A stretch of DNA of 64,000 bases, from positions 2,499,585 through 2,563,584 of the forward strand of contig NZ_CP029256.1 in assembly GCF_003628755.1 (NCBI RefSeq), written 5' to 3'. A program made the translations under genes and the position numbers. Origin of the DNA: Christensenella minuta (GTDB lineage: Bacteria > Bacillota > Clostridia > Christensenellales > Christensenellaceae). Positions 50,158 to 58,931 of the stretch are shown here, piece by piece. How positions within the stretch are numbered: position 1 is the first letter of the stretch; each line of letters begins with the position of its first letter. Under the pieces are notes generated by a model. The model ran no database searches. It had not been told where the DNA came from and saw nothing but the letters and a program-made list of their open reading frames with translations.

Positions 50158-50185
50158 TCCGCCTTGTTGCGATAATACGCATTAA
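50158..50185 (+). repeat. Left 28-bp inverted repeat of a candidate invertible element
   Basis: It is an exact reverse complement of 50375-50402. Core TTGTTGCGATAATACGCATT. The outer flanks (AAATCCTA on the left, CGGCCCCC on the right) share no target-site duplication, so a simple transposon origin is not supported. Confidence 0.92.
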
Positions 50186-50222
50186 AAAAATAAATCCCAC
50201 GCTTGCGGCGTGGGATTTTATG
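50185..50222. terminator. Hairpin inside the candidate invertible element
   Basis: AAATCCCACGC (50192-50202) pairs with 50208-50218 around a 5-nt loop. On the minus strand it is followed by seven T residues, so it is strongest for leftward transcription; after inversion of the element it would stop rightward transcription. Confidence 0.82.
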
Positions 50223-50303
50223 TGTTTTTAGGCACCTGCTTTCAATTTAAACGCCAGGACAAAAATTTAATTGTATTATCCTGCCGGTTTCTTCCACGGA
50301 TAA

Positions 50304-50332
50304 TTGACAATAACAAGTCCGGATGATATATT
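50304..50332 (+). promoter_or_regulatory. Consensus promoter inside the candidate invertible element
   Basis: TTGACA (50304-50309), 17-bp spacer, TATATT (50327-50332). In the orientation seen here it fires rightward out of the element toward the Rrf2 and surface-protein genes, giving a leader of about 330 nt. Confidence 0.78.
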
Positions 50333-50374
50333 ATTCTCGAAAAGTATAATTTTGAATGGCTGTCGTTTGATATC

Positions 50375-50402
50375 TTAATGCGTATTATCGCAACAAGGCG
50401 GA
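50375..50402 (-). repeat. Right 28-bp inverted repeat of a candidate invertible element
   Basis: Perfect partner of 50158-50185 with 189 bp between. An ATG in this copy opens a 35-codon frame (MRIIATRRTAPRRLKGILEI and on to about 50490) that runs out into the flank, without a ribosome binding site; it may be a remnant. Confidence 0.92.
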
Positions 50403-50667
50403 CGGCCCCCCGCAGGCTTAAAGGAATTCTGGAAATTGATTGCATGATGGATGGGCCCGAAAATGAATTGAAGACGCTGCGTCGAAAATAGTACCGGGAA
50501 AAAATGGTATTATTACTGACAGTGCGATAAAATACGATTGAATTATAGTGCATAAAAAAAGAATAGTCAACAATAAAGAAGACGATGCGTATATTAAAAT
50601 TTTAAAATAAATATTTTAAAAGCATGAACTAAAAGACAATGCGAATTAAAAAACGAGGGGCGAGAAA
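50403..50667 (+). other. Leader between the invertible element and rrf2
   Basis: About 265 bp. The first 90 bp hold the 35-codon frame noted in the right repeat. The rest is AT-rich; near 50598-50625 ATTTTAAAATAAATATTTTA is a near-perfect AT palindrome that could bind the Rrf2 protein. No second consensus promoter was clear. Confidence 0.45.
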
Positions 50668-51096
50668 ATGAAAATCACTACAATCTATGCGGCGAAAATA
50701 CTTGGATACATCACGCAAAATGGAAATTCGCTGACAACTGCGGGAGAAATCGTGGAAAATGTGGGAATTTCCTATCAGTATTGCCTGAAAGTAATGAACG
50801 AAATGAAGCATGCGGGAATCCTGGTCTCGGAACAGGGCTGCAAGGGCGGCTACCGGTTGAAAACGAAGCCGGAAGACGTCAGCCTGTACGATATACTCGA
50901 TTTGTTTGAATACAGCCGTTCCGCGGAGAAAGAGAAAGAACGGGAAGGATTGGAGAACGATCCTTTCAATCGGTTCATGAAGCATATTCATGAAAAGGAG
51001 GCGGAAGACCTCAGGCATTTTACCATCCGGGACGTTTACGGGAAGGAAAGCAATATCGAAAAACTCATACAGGAAAAATTGGCAATGGCAAAATAA
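50668..51096 (+). CDS. Rrf2-family transcriptional regulator
   Basis: The 142-residue protein has the Rrf2 winged helix (TTIYAAKILGYITQNGNSLTTAGEIVENVGISYQYCLKVMNEMKHAGILVSEQGCKGGYRLKTKPEDVSLYDILDLFE) and a charged helical tail. Only one Cys (near residue 58) of the usual three that bind an Fe-S cluster is in the expected area, so it may not be an Fe-S sensor. GAGGGGCGAG precedes the ATG. It is followed 29 bp later by the surface-protein gene, probably one operon. Confidence 0.9.
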   Translation: MKITTIYAAKILGYITQNGNSLTTAGEIVENVGISYQYCLKVMNEMKHAGILVSEQGCKGGYRLKTKPEDVSLYDILDLFEYSRSAEKEKEREGLENDPFNRFMKHIHEKEAEDLRHFTIRDVYGKESNIEKLIQEKLAMAK

Positions 51097-51125
51097 TGAA
51101 AACGGCAGAGAGAAGGGAGTATGAC

Positions 51126-53393
51126 ATGAAAACGCGCAGAAGCTGCAAAAGGATGATCTCCGTGATACTGTGTGTTGCGGTGGCGCTGACAGTTGTAAGC
51201 GGCGGCGTCGCTTTTGCACAGGAAACAGGAACGGCGGGTACGGAAGGAGGCATGTGCCTTAAGGGCTGCACGCTGGAATCAGGACATGAGGGAGAATGCG
51301 TCCTTGCGCCCGCGGGCACGGAAGACGGCCCGGCCGATGAAGAATCAACAGAGGCGGAACAATTACAGGCGAGGATCGACGCACTGCCGGCTCCGGAAGA
51401 AACGGTCGGCATGGACGATGCTTCGCTTGAAGCGCTGAAGGCAGAGATGGACGCGATCTATGCGGAGATCGACGCGCTGGCAGACGGCGCACAGGCGCTG
51501 GATACGGCAAAACTCGGCGCGCTGGCACAGGCATTTGCGCCCGCGCCCATGATGGCGGTGGTACCGGTGCAGGTGGATGAAAGCGGATATACGGAATGGA
51601 CTTCCACCGATTCCCTGCCTTCCAGCGGAAAATATAAATTGATGAACAGTGTTACCCTGTCCGGAGATGTGACGGTCGGCAAATGGGCGGGTTCGCGCCC
51701 GGGGACGCCATCTGACACACTGGTGCTGGACTTGAACGGGCATACGGTAACGGCGGCAGGCGGCCGGGCGTTTTTTGTACAGGTGACGGGCGGGCTTACC
51801 ATTGAAGACAGTGCAGGCGGCGGAAAAATCACGAACGCAGGAGTTTCCGACAGCATGAAAACACTGGTTCAGGTTAACGGAGGAGCCTTTACACTAAAAG
51901 GCGGCACGTTGGAAAACGTTACTTCCGGTGGAACGGCTCTGTTTCTGAACGGCAATAGTACAACAATTATTTCAGGCGGTACGGTGGAAAACGTTGCGCA
52001 AGGCGCCAATGCGGTTTATGTAAACGGCGGTTCTTTCTCAATGGAGGGCGGCTCGGTGAAGACCAGCACGACTTATTCTTCCAAAGCGGCGATCTATGCA
52101 AATAGCAGCGCTGCCTCCATCGAGATTTCAGGAGGGAACATAGAATCCGCAACGGTAGGCGTCTATGCGGCGGTTACCCCTGTCACGGTAACGGGCGGAG
52201 CGATTACTGCCGGCGCCCAGGCTTTTCAGACGCGCTATGCCACCATACCGGAAGACAGTACGGTGACGGTGGAAAGCGGCGGGGCAGTGTTTTATACATT
52301 CAGCGGTTCTGACAACAAGGTATACGGCGGGGATTTTGACGCGCCCGCAATCGTGGAGGAATACACCTCGGAACAGCCGGGAACCGCAACTATATTTGGC
52401 GGGACTTATACGGTGTCCCCAATGGATTATGTAGATGGGGGAAGCGCTGCGGCTAGTTACACGGAAGCTGGGAAAGACGGCGTCTTTGTAGTCGGAACGA
52501 GTGATAAAATCGCCGATAAGGTCAGCTTGGCGCCAACGGGTTCTCAAATTGAAGTACTGCAGGGGGATATCGATTTATCGATCGCGGCAGACGGCGTGAC
52601 TGTAATAAATTCCGGCAACGGCACAGTAAAGGTAAACAATGCGGAAGTTACCCAAGATCCGCTGGTCACGCACACGCATCATGCCGTTAAGATAGATGCG
52701 AAAGAGGCGACGGCAACGGAAAATGGAAACATTGAATATTGGTATTGCGCGGATTGCGGAAAATATTTCAGCGGCGAAGCGCTGACGCAGGAGATCAGCC
52801 TTGCCGATACGGTGATTCCGGCAACGGGCGAACCGGGCGCGCGGGATGTTTATTACAAAGACGCGTCGACAGGCATAACGCTGCACGCGGATACCAGGGC
52901 GGTGCCGGAAGGCACGTACCTGGTCGCAAAGCCGGTCACGGAAGCAGAACAGGATTACGCGGCCGCGAAGGAACTGCTGAAGGATAAGGCGGGCAAATTC
53001 GTGCTGTACGACATCACGCTGGTGAACGCGCAGGGTGAAGCGATCCAGCCGGCAGGCCCGGTGATAATCGGTATCCCGGTTCCTGACGGATACGATAAGA
53101 CGGCGCTGACGGTGCACCATATAGGCGATGATCATACGGCGGAGGAATACGGCGTGGCGGAAAATGAAGGAATGGCATATATCCAGACGGAGCACTTCAG
53201 CAAATATGCGCTGGCCGAAAAGGGAAGGATGAGTGGAACGGGCGGCACGGCTGCGGACGGCGGCACGCCGAAGACGGGAGATACGGCGGATATGACGCCG
53301 TACATCCTGCTGGTGACGGCAGCGGCGGCAGCGGCGGCAGCGGCGGCCGTAACGCTGGTGGTGCGGAACAAAAAGCAGCATCAGGCAAAATAA
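51126..53393 (+). CDS. Large secreted cell-surface protein with sortase-like tail
   Basis: The start at 51126 has AAGGGAG 7-8 nt upstream. The 755-residue protein has a signal peptide (cleavage near AFA-QE), a short helical segment (about 90-140), a repetitive Gly-rich beta-helix-like region (about 165-480; LVLDLNGHTVTAAGG, TLENVTSGGTALFLNGNSTT repeats), a Cys-pair module (THHAVKIDAKEATATENGNIEYWYCADCGKYFS) typical of Clostridial surface proteins, and a tail TPKTGD followed by a membrane helix and basic residues, like an LPXTG anchor with Thr for Leu. Probably an adhesin-like wall protein. Confidence 0.85.
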   Translation: MKTRRSCKRMISVILCVAVALTVVSGGVAFAQETGTAGTEGGMCLKGCTLESGHEGECVLAPAGTEDGPADEESTEAEQLQARIDALPAPEETVGMDDASLEALKAEMDAIYAEIDALADGAQALDTAKLGALAQAFAPAPMMAVVPVQVDESGYTEWTSTDSLPSSGKYKLMNSVTLSGDVTVGKWAGSRPGTPSDTLVLDLNGHTVTAAGGRAFFVQVTGGLTIEDSAGGGKITNAGVSDSMKTLVQVNGGAFTLKGGTLENVTSGGTALFLNGNSTTIISGGTVENVAQGANAVYVNGGSFSMEGGSVKTSTTYSSKAAIYANSSAASIEISGGNIESATVGVYAAVTPVTVTGGAITAGAQAFQTRYATIPEDSTVTVESGGAVFYTFSGSDNKVYGGDFDAPAIVEEYTSEQPGTATIFGGTYTVSPMDYVDGGSAAASYTEAGKDGVFVVGTSDKIADKVSLAPTGSQIEVLQGDIDLSIAADGVTVINSGNGTVKVNNAEVTQDPLVTHTHHAVKIDAKEATATENGNIEYWYCADCGKYFSGEALTQEISLADTVIPATGEPGARDVYYKDASTGITLHADTRAVPEGTYLVAKPVTEAEQDYAAAKELLKDKAGKFVLYDITLVNAQGEAIQPAGPVIIGIPVPDGYDKTALTVHHIGDDHTAEEYGVAENEGMAYIQTEHFSKYALAEKGRMSGTGGTAADGGTPKTGDTADMTPYILLVTAAAAAAAAAAVTLVVRNKKQHQAK

Positions 53394-53406
53394 GCGGACA
53401 GACCGC

Positions 53407-53442
53407 AAAACGGCGGCTATGACTTTCATAGCCGCCGTTTTA
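53407..53442 (+). terminator. Terminator of the surface-protein gene
   Basis: A 16-bp perfect stem (53407-53422 with 53426-53441), loop of 3, flanked by A and T runs; works for the convergent permease gene as well. Confidence 0.94.
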
Positions 53443-53463
53443 TTATAATCCTGTGGCGCAGGC

Positions 53464-54870
53464 TCAGGACTCCGTTTTCCCGGCGCTCTTTTGCGCCGCA
53501 AGCGCGGCCCTGTGCTTCTTTACGCTGTGTGCCGCGACGATTTCTCCTACGGCCACCGCACAGGCGACGCCAATCACCAGGGGCATGTTCACCATGTCCG
53601 TTCCATCCGGCGCTTCTTCGAAAAAGGTGAAAAACAAGGTCATACACAGCAGCGCAAACGGGACCGCGGCGACGAGAAAAATCCGCGCCTTCCCACCCTT
53701 CACGCGGTAAGGACGCTCCCGGTCCGGATCCACCCTGCGCAGCTGCCAAAAGGAGGGAAACAGGAACAGGTAGCACGCGAGCAAAAGGTCTACATTGAGC
53801 GCAAAAAACATCCAGAACACATCCGTGCCGCCGCCCGTTGCCTCCAGTATGGCAGCAGCCGCCAGAAGCACGGAAATCACGGTTCCATTGGTGATATTCG
53901 CGCCAAGGGGCATGCCTTCCTTTTTGCTTTTAGAGGCGAGGAAGCGCGGCAGCGTGCCGTACTGCGCGGCATGCTGGGTCACATAGTTCACCCCAAGCGA
54001 CCACGTGAGCATGTTGGTGATGAGCGTAAACAGGAACAGGAAGCCGCATATGAGGATCAGCGGCCCGCCCGAAGCTCCGGCAAGGATGCGCAGGCTGTCA
54101 ATAAACCCGCTCGCCTTGGAAAGCTCGTCCGTGGGAATGGCTGCGCCGATGCCGAAGGTGGCAAACAGGTAAAAGGCGGTAATCAAAAGACCGCCCCAGA
54201 TGATGGCGCGGGGCAGCTCCTTTTTGGGATCCTGCATGTCGCCCGCGTAAGTAGTCACGACTTCAAAGCCGATGAAATTGAAGATGATGATGGAGATGAA
54301 AGGAAGCCCCGCCGCACTGGGCAGGAAATCCGCAAAGGAATCCGCAGGATTCGCGACCCCGCGCGTCACGGCGGCATAAACGCCGAGTCCCCCGAGGACA
54401 AGGATCAGCCCGGCCTTTAAAAGGGCGCCGATATTCACCAGCCACTTGCTTTCGCTGATGTGGTAATTGGAGAGCAAAACTACCAGCCAGACGATGCCAA
54501 GCTGGACGGCCAGCCCCGCAAGCGGCGGAACGGCGATTCCCGTCGTCGCCGTAAACACCTGCGTGAACATCACGAGGGTGGAAGTGATCCAAATGGGAAA
54601 ATTGATCCAGTAATAAAACGCGGCACGCGATCCGGTACGGATGCCAAAGGCACGCTTCACCCAGTCGCACAGGCCGCCCTGGTCTTCATAGGTCGTGCCG
54701 AGTTCGGCGTTCACAAGTCCGTAAGGCACAAAGAAACCGAGAAGCAGCAGGATCCACCAAAAATACTGGGAATTCCCGATTGCCGCCGCGGGCGCAACCG
54801 CGTCGATCGTAAGCACCACGCATACCGCGGCAAGGATCGCGTCGAACAAACGGAGTTTTCTTTTTGCCAT
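53464..54870 (-). CDS. APC-family amino acid permease
   Basis: A 468-residue membrane protein with about 12 helices. It shows APC-superfamily features: DAILAAVCVVLTIDAVAPAAAIG in helix 1, GLVNAELGTTYEDQGGLCDWVKRAFG, and IIIFNFIGFEVVTTYAGDMQDPKKELPRAIIWG in helix 6. It resembles amino acid or polyamine exchangers; the substrate is not clear. The promoter must lie in 54871-55030 but I did not see good boxes. Confidence 0.9.
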   Translation of the reverse strand: MAKRKLRLFDAILAAVCVVLTIDAVAPAAAIGNSQYFWWILLLLGFFVPYGLVNAELGTTYEDQGGLCDWVKRAFGIRTGSRAAFYYWINFPIWITSTLVMFTQVFTATTGIAVPPLAGLAVQLGIVWLVVLLSNYHISESKWLVNIGALLKAGLILVLGGLGVYAAVTRGVANPADSFADFLPSAAGLPFISIIIFNFIGFEVVTTYAGDMQDPKKELPRAIIWGGLLITAFYLFATFGIGAAIPTDELSKASGFIDSLRILAGASGGPLILICGFLFLFTLITNMLTWSLGVNYVTQHAAQYGTLPRFLASKSKKEGMPLGANITNGTVISVLLAAAAILEATGGGTDVFWMFFALNVDLLLACYLFLFPSFWQLRRVDPDRERPYRVKGGKARIFLVAAVPFALLCMTLFFTFFEEAPDGTDMVNMPLVIGVACAVAVGEIVAAHSVKKHRAALAAQKSAGKTES

Positions 54871-55038
54871 AGTTTTCTCCCGGGCCAGAGTGTGACGTGG
54901 AAATGGTGCTTCTGGTAAAGTGCCTCCATGATACCATGTTCCTAAAATAGCAGTAAATACGTTTCAAATAAAAGGATGCCGCGTTCCATCATGTGGAAAT
55001 TCGTTCCGTCCGGCGGAAAAATATTTCATCCCTTCACT

Positions 55039-55064
55039 AAAAACGGGCCGCACCGCGGCCCGTT
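55039..55064 (-). terminator. Terminator of the PPK2 gene
   Basis: A 10-bp stem (55042-55051 with 55055-55064), loop ACC; on the minus strand followed by five T residues. Confidence 0.85.
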
Positions 55065-55099
55065 CCGTACCTGCGCATACGCCTTCCGGCGATGCCTAT

Positions 55100-56572
55100 T
55101 TATAACCGGTTTTGTAAAGTCTCAATCATCGTTTCAAGCGTCTTCAGGCGCGCGTACCGTTTGCAGTTTGATTCTACCGCCACCCACGGCGCGAAATCCG
55201 TGTTCGTATAGCGGAACATATCATCCGCCGCCTGCGTATACGCTTCCCATTTGTCGCGGTTGCGCCAATCCTCCTCCGTGATTTTCCACCGTTTTTCGGG
55301 CGTGTTCTGCCTGTCCTCGAACCGCCGCAGCTGTTCGTCCTTGTCGATGGCCAGCCAGAATTTGAAAATAACCGCGCCCCACCTTGCCAGCATGGATTCA
55401 AATTCGTTGATCTCGTTGTATGCCTGGCTCACCCTTGCCGCAGGCGTCAGCCCCTCCACGCGCTCCACCAGCACACGCCCATACCATGTGCGGTCAAAGA
55501 TCGCAAAGTGCCCGGTGCGGGGCAGCGCACGCCAAAACCGCCATAGGTATTGGCGGTGCAGTTCGTCCGGCAAGGGAGCGGCAATGGGCGTGACCGCATA
55601 CCCGCGTGCGTCAAGGGCCTCGGCCACGCGCTTTATGTTGCCGCCTTTGCCCGCCGCGTCGTTGCCCTCATAGGCCACAACCACGGGAATTTTTTTGAGA
55701 TACAGTTTGTTTTGCAGCTTAAAAAGCTTGTCCTGGTATTCCTTGAGGCGCTCGCGGTATTCCTCTTCTCCCACGCTTTTTTTCAGGTCAAGCTCCCCGA
55801 TGGTTTTGTGGGGAAGCAGCCTGAAGCGCGGGTCGATTCTTGGCGTAAAGGCCCCATCCGATATTTCCTTCCGCTTCTTGGCGAGCGCTTTTTCGAGGTT
55901 TTCCACAATGGAGGAAAAAACCGCGGCCCGCACATACCGCTTGTCCGTAGCGGCAACCGTGCGCCACGGAGCGTGCGGCGTATCCGTCGCGCAGATCAGC
56001 GAGTCGTAGAAATCCGTGATCTCGCCGTGGCGTTTCAGGTTTTTAAAATCATTTTCGGTCACCCGCCATGCCGTGCTCTTTTCCCGCGCCAAAGCCTCGA
56101 GGCGTTTTTTCTGTTCTTTTTTATCGATATACAGGAAATACTTAAGGACCAGGTAGCCGTCGTCCGCCAGCTGGCGCTCGAATATGTTTACCTCCCGGAG
56201 GCGCTTCTTCAGTTCTTTTTCCGAATCCAGCCCCATAGACAGGGCGCTGTACCATGCGCGGTCAAAGATTGCCATACGGCCCCGGGAAGGGATCTTCTCC
56301 ACAAAACGCGCGAGCCACGGAAGGCGCAGCTCGGAAGGCTCCGGGGGACGCGTATTGTATACGGTAAAGCCCCGTGCGTCGAAGTTGAGGATCAGGGAAT
56401 TCGTAACCGCACCCTTGCCTGCGGCGGAAAGCCCTTCAAAAAGGATGATTACGGGGATATTCTCGCGGATGGCCTCCTGCTGGAGCCATGCCAGCCGGGG
56501 CTTTAACGCCTCCGCCAGCGGCGCATATTCGTCCTTTGGCATATTCGCACGTAAATCCAGTTCCTTTAACAT
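55100..56572 (-). CDS. Tandem-domain polyphosphate kinase 2 / polyphosphate:AMP phosphotransferase
   Basis: The 490-residue protein from the ATG at 56572 (AAGGAG upstream) has two PPK2 domains. Domain 1 (about 30-245) has FEGLSAAGKGAVTNSL and MAIFDRAWYSALS; domain 2 (about 280-485) has YEGNDAAGKGGNIKRV, FAIFDRTWYGRVLVERVEG and DEQLRRFEDRQNTPEKRWKITEEDW. The two-domain form usually phosphorylates AMP to ADP with polyphosphate; in such fusions only the second domain may be catalytic. Cytoplasmic. Confidence 0.92.
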   Translation of the reverse strand: MLKELDLRANMPKDEYAPLAEALKPRLAWLQQEAIRENIPVIILFEGLSAAGKGAVTNSLILNFDARGFTVYNTRPPEPSELRLPWLARFVEKIPSRGRMAIFDRAWYSALSMGLDSEKELKKRLREVNIFERQLADDGYLVLKYFLYIDKKEQKKRLEALAREKSTAWRVTENDFKNLKRHGEITDFYDSLICATDTPHAPWRTVAATDKRYVRAAVFSSIVENLEKALAKKRKEISDGAFTPRIDPRFRLLPHKTIGELDLKKSVGEEEYRERLKEYQDKLFKLQNKLYLKKIPVVVAYEGNDAAGKGGNIKRVAEALDARGYAVTPIAAPLPDELHRQYLWRFWRALPRTGHFAIFDRTWYGRVLVERVEGLTPAARVSQAYNEINEFESMLARWGAVIFKFWLAIDKDEQLRRFEDRQNTPEKRWKITEEDWRNRDKWEAYTQAADDMFRYTNTDFAPWVAVESNCKRYARLKTLETMIETLQNRL

Positions 56573-56588
56573 AGCGGTCTCCTTTTTC

Positions 56589-58001
56589 CTATCCCCGGAT
56601 GGCAGGGGCCATAATATATCCCTGCGCCTGCCTGCCGTGATCGTAAAATGTTCCCGAGAGCTTCCATACGGGCAGGTTTTGTCCGGCGGCGGACATGCCC
56701 CAGTCGTAAACCAGTTCGGCCCGGTCCAAAACAGCCTTTTGCGGGTGGGAGGTAACCGTACCAAATTCAACGGCCACATAACAGCGGTGTGTTTTCATGA
56801 TTTCCGCGAGCGCCTCTCCCGGCGGCATCAGCTCCGCTTCGCGGTAGGGCGCGTATTGGTACAGGCCGGAATAGACCTCATAAATTCCGTCGTCATCGAA
56901 CAGTATATCGATCCCGCCCCATAACGCGGGATCGTTTTCCGGTGCGCGGAAGACGGCCTGCTTTCCATTCACGCGCTCCGTACCGTCAAAATCCACGCCG
57001 AACGTATCGTTTATGTCCGCAGGGCCGAAGGCCTCCTGCCAGAACCCGTGCTCCTGCAGGAATTTCGCGGCGTCGGCGGCGAGCGCTTCGTCCGGCTCGT
57101 CGGGCGGGAAGCCGTCCGGGTCGCGCAGGTGAAGCATCCAGCCCCCGTCCGGAAAAACAGTCAGGGATTCTCCGCCCTCAGCCTCGAGGATCAGATGCCC
57201 GCCGTCCTCCCGGGGCTGTCCCGCGATAGACAGCTTTTCGGCCAGCCCGGCCATTATGCCTTCCTGCGATACGGCGCGCACGTAGGTCATCGCCGTCCTG
57301 GGAACTTCTTCCTGTCCCGTGAATTGAGCCTCTTCCGGCACCATGAGGGTGTAAGAAAACCCATATTTGAATTCACGCCCGTTTTCCGCCGCCGTAAAGC
57401 CGAGCGCGACGGCGGGCAAGAGGGCAAGCACCGCGGCGCAGGCGATCTTTTCACGCAGGAGGGCTTCCTTTTTTCCCGCAAGCATGGAAACGAGTGCGAA
57501 AAGGGAATAGCCGATCGCGCCGCCGAAGGCGTTCAGCAGGATATCGTCGATATCGAAGGCCCGTCCGCCCGGCAGTACCGCCTGCAACAGTTCGATCAGC
57601 AGCGTAGCGCCGAGGAAAATGAGCACAGCCTTATACAGCCTGTCTAATTTGGGAAATACCCACGGCAGGAATACGCCCATAGGCACGAACATCAGGATAT
57701 TGAGGAAAAGGAGCTGTAGGGCCACCTCCGACGTGCTGAGGAGGGCGTCGGCAATACTCGAAAAGGGAACGAGGTTCGCGCCGCCCGCCGCGTCAAAGCC
57801 GCTTGGCACAAGCGTCATCATACCCACGCAAATAAGGTAGGTCAAAAAAAGGTACCGCAGCACATGTATGCCCGCGCCGGCAGGGAAACGCCTGCGCGTA
57901 AAAAGCCATATCACGGCATAAACGGGCGCGGCTGCCAGCAGGCCGAAAAGTCCGGTCCAAAACATCGTATGGATATTGCTTCCCATATCTCCAAAATACA
58001 T
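56589..58001 (-). CDS. VanZ-family membrane protein with large C-terminal outer domain
   Basis: The 470-residue protein has a VanZ-like N-terminus with five or so helices (about 15-190; LVPFSSIADAL, NILMFVPMGVFLPW, ELLQAVLPGGRAFDIDDILLNAFGGAIGY, the VanZ DIDDI-NxxGxxxGY motif), a further helix near 200, then about 260 residues of soluble sequence (from about 215) with no domain I know. VanZ proteins are linked to teicoplanin resistance and envelope processes. GAGGTG precedes the ATG. Confidence 0.85.
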   Translation of the reverse strand: MYFGDMGSNIHTMFWTGLFGLLAAAPVYAVIWLFTRRRFPAGAGIHVLRYLFLTYLICVGMMTLVPSGFDAAGGANLVPFSSIADALLSTSEVALQLLFLNILMFVPMGVFLPWVFPKLDRLYKAVLIFLGATLLIELLQAVLPGGRAFDIDDILLNAFGGAIGYSLFALVSMLAGKKEALLREKIACAAVLALLPAVALGFTAAENGREFKYGFSYTLMVPEEAQFTGQEEVPRTAMTYVRAVSQEGIMAGLAEKLSIAGQPREDGGHLILEAEGGESLTVFPDGGWMLHLRDPDGFPPDEPDEALAADAAKFLQEHGFWQEAFGPADINDTFGVDFDGTERVNGKQAVFRAPENDPALWGGIDILFDDDGIYEVYSGLYQYAPYREAELMPPGEALAEIMKTHRCYVAVEFGTVTSHPQKAVLDRAELVYDWGMSAAGQNLPVWKLSGTFYDHGRQAQGYIMAPAIRG

Positions 58002-58108
58002 GATTCACCTCATACCGGTTTGATGGAAACAGGATCGCATACTCTTGTAAATTTTTTGTATCATAAGAACCGGGTGAAACAGGAAATAGCGAGATACCTG
58101 CTCCGGCG

Positions 58109-58801
58109 TTATTTCAGCATTTCGCGGACGATGGCCGCAATGTGGATCTGCGCCGTATCGAGCGCAGGCACCGAAAGATCGCCCGGGCGGAGCATCAGCG
58201 GAAGCTCCGTACATCCCAGCACAACCGCGTCGGCGTGTGAATTGCGGATTAATTCCTCCGCAAATTCAATCATGTCTTCCTTATCTTCCGGGTCCACGAT
58301 ACCGTCCGCCAGCCGCGGGAAGATCATGCTGTGCACAAATTCCCGGCCCTCCCAGTCGGGGATCAGCGCCTCGATCCCGTACCGCGGGAAGATTTCCGTG
58401 TAAAGCCCGCTGGTCATGGTGAATTTTGTACCCAATATGATGACCCGCGCGCAGCCCGCGTCGGCGGCAAAGCGGCAGGTGGCTTCCACAATGCTCACGA
58501 GGGGCAGGGGAGACTTTTCCTCCAGCTCACGGAACACGATGTGCGGCGTATTCGCCGCAATAGCTGCAAATTCCGCGCCCGCATTTTTTAAGTTGCGCAC
58601 GGCGGCAAGCAGCATGGAAACAAGTGGACTCCAGCTTTCCAGCTTCACAAACGCAAGCATTTCCGCCATGTTCACGCTTTCGAGCGTAAGGGAAGGATAG
58701 CTGCCATCGTTTTTCGCGGCGCGGTATCCGTCTATGATCCCGCTGTAATAATCGAGCGTGGACGCGGGCCCCATCCCGCCAATGATGCCTGCTTTTCTCA
58801 T
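58109..58801 (-). CDS. Aspartate/glutamate racemase-family protein
   Basis: The 230-residue protein begins MRKAGIIGGMGPASTLDYYS, the start of the family, and has the C-terminal catalytic motif VLGCTELPLML with a Cys. The N-terminal motif reads AANTPHIV, with Ala in place of the first catalytic Cys of the usual CNT-H; a Thr at that site is known in a YgeA-type racemase. It probably interconverts amino acid stereoisomers, with a one-cysteine chemistry. ACCTT-type ribosome binding site (GGAACC) is weak. Confidence 0.85.
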   Translation of the reverse strand: MRKAGIIGGMGPASTLDYYSGIIDGYRAAKNDGSYPSLTLESVNMAEMLAFVKLESWSPLVSMLLAAVRNLKNAGAEFAAIAANTPHIVFRELEEKSPLPLVSIVEATCRFAADAGCARVIILGTKFTMTSGLYTEIFPRYGIEALIPDWEGREFVHSMIFPRLADGIVDPEDKEDMIEFAEELIRNSHADAVVLGCTELPLMLRPGDLSVPALDTAQIHIAAIVREMLK

Positions 58802-58862
58802 AAGGTTCCTCCGATGCGTTTGTCCTGATTCCAGTGTACCGCCTGCACGCTGCCCCGTCAAC

Positions 58863-58895
58863 GCAAAAAACCGGGGAGCAGCCCCGGTTTTTTGC
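58863..58895 (-). terminator. Terminator of the 58932-61227 ABC operon
   Basis: A 12-bp stem (58865-58876 with 58882-58893), with A and T runs on both sides, so it can act in either direction. Confidence 0.9.
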
Positions 58896-58931
58896 GCTTC
58901 AAACAGCCGCATGTCCTTCCGGCCGGCTTGC

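Noticed and set aside
50158-50402. Insertion sequence or simple terminator explanation for the 28-bp inverted repeat
   Set aside because: No transposase or target duplication; a 189-nt loop is too large for a terminator. The MITE alternative is kept open in the finding.
55550-56506. 318-codon plus-strand frame opposite the PPK2 gene
   Set aside because: Shadow of a conserved two-domain enzyme; no start signals.
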